From: Clostridia bacterium | GTDB taxonomy: Bacteria > Bacillota_A > Clostridia > Christensenellales > Aristaeellaceae | Reading direction: 5' to 3' | NCBI GenBank assembly: GCA_017938785.1 | Contig: JAGBAU010000195.1 | Coordinates: 1-6,402, forward strand | DNA length: 6,402 bases | Shown: piece by piece, positions 5,800 to 6,402 of the stretch | How the letters are laid out: each line of letters opens with the position of its first letter | Numbering within the stretch: the first letter of the stretch is position 1 | Made by a program: the position numbers and the translations under genes | Notes under the pieces: model-generated | Seen by the model: only the letters and a program-made list of their open reading frames with translations | What the model was told of the DNA's origin: nothing | Databases searched by the model: none

Positions 5800-6402
5800 T
5801 TTACACGCAGCCTTTCCTGCCACGGAACAATCAGACGGGTGGCAAGCCTAAATACCATATCCGTAACCAGACCCACGAGGCCGATCATGATCAGCCCGGC
5901 AAAGATTACGTCCGTAGCCAGATAGCGCTGGTTCTTCAGGATCATATAACCCAGACCTGCATCGGCGGCAACCATTTCCGCAACCACCAGATAGGTCCAT
6001 GCCCAGCCGATGGTCAGACGCATATCGTCCAGCAGGGCGGGCAGGGCGGCGGGCAGGAGCACGCGGCAATACTGCTGCATGCGGCTGGCACCCAGGGTGG
6101 CGGCGGCGTTCATCAGGTGCTGGTCCACCGAAGCAATGGAATCCTCCACCATCAGCATCAGCTGGAAAAAGGTACCCAGGAAGATGATGGCATACTTCTG
6201 GCTCTCACCGATGCCGAAGTAGAGCAGGGTCAGCGGCACCAGGGCCACAACGGGCAGGTAGCGCATGAACTCCGTAATCGGCTGGAAGATAGAGCGGCAG
6301 ACACGGCTCGTGGCCGCGAGCATGCCCAGGGGCAGCGCGGCCACGACGGAGAGGACCCATCCGATCAGAACGCGATAGGTACTGCACCAGGTATGCTCCC
6401 AC
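5796..6402 (-). CDS. NitT/TauT-type ABC transporter permease, C-terminal part (5' end outside window)
   Basis: This is a membrane-spanning permease subunit of the binding-protein-dependent transport family (SsuC/TauC-like). The reading frame is open to the right edge: upstream of the GTG at 6344 it continues as WEHTWCSTYRVLIGWVLSVV, the normal start of the family's permease domain, so that GTG is internal. About 201 residues are visible of a usual 250-270. Counting from the edge, hydrophobic helices run through about 11-30, 50-66, 71-85, 129-145 and 165-182. The cytoplasmic coupling loop is NAAATLGASRMQQYCRVLLP (98-117), a good EAA-type motif with the conserved Gly that docks on the ATPase. 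The stop overlaps the ATPase start by 4 nt (5796-5799), which suggests translational coupling. The substrate-binding protein of this system is not in the window and may lie further upstream. Confidence 0.92.
   Translation of the reverse strand, partial: WEHTWCSTYRVLIGWVLSVVAALPLGMLAATSRVCRSIFQPITEFMRYLPVVALVPLTLLYFGIGESQKYAIIFLGTFFQLMLMVEDSIASVDQHLMNAAATLGASRMQQYCRVLLPAALPALLDDMRLTIGWAWTYLVVAEMVAADAGLGYMILKNQRYLATDVIFAGLIMIGLVGLVTDMVFRLATRLIVPWQERLRVK

Noticed and set aside
5800..5823. Longer ABC ATPase start at 5823
   Set aside because: It adds eight residues with no ribosome site, while the ATGA overlap start at 5799 matches the usual family N terminus.
4624..5925. 433-codon open frame on the plus strand opposite the ABC ATPase
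   Set aside because: It spans three real minus-strand genes and reads as low-complexity shadow sequence.

Overview
This is a 6.4 kb stretch of a moderately high-GC bacterial chromosome. The typical clostridial-looking HisD, the FliB-type CxxCxxCC protein, the small KDTTxEERE-type protein and the Gram-positive-style Shine-Dalgarno sequences suggest a Clostridia (Bacillota) species, perhaps gut-associated. That assignment is inference. I saw no mobile element, CRISPR array, rRNA or tRNA.

Layout, left to right. (1) The 3' two-thirds of an FGGY-family sugar kinase (+), cut by the left edge and followed by an 11-bp hairpin. (2) A three-TM YdcF/DUF218 membrane protein (+). It converges on (3) a 76-residue small protein of unknown function (-), with a symmetrical bidirectional terminator between the two. 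The small gene has its own sigma-A-type promoter in the 64-nt gap behind (4) a cysteine-rich FliB-like lysine-N-methylase family protein (-). (5) A 307-nt AT-rich intergenic region holds the terminator of the next operon and a good promoter (TTGACA-17-TAAAAT) for the FliB-like gene. (6) A minus-strand operon enters from the right edge: ABC permease (partial), ABC ATPase, then hisD. The first two genes overlap by an ATGA, hisD follows after 16 nt, and a terminator closes the unit.

Functionally, the right-hand operon joins half or more of a NitT/TauT-type importer (the substrate-binding protein is not seen here) to a histidinol dehydrogenase with its catalytic and zinc-binding residues intact. 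No other his gene is present in the window. The kinase belongs to a carbohydrate-use locus lying to the left. The middle genes look like independent housekeeping or accessory units. Nothing in the window is clearly a new system. The best leads are the transporter-hisD coupling and the pairing of the FliB-like protein with the small Cys protein.
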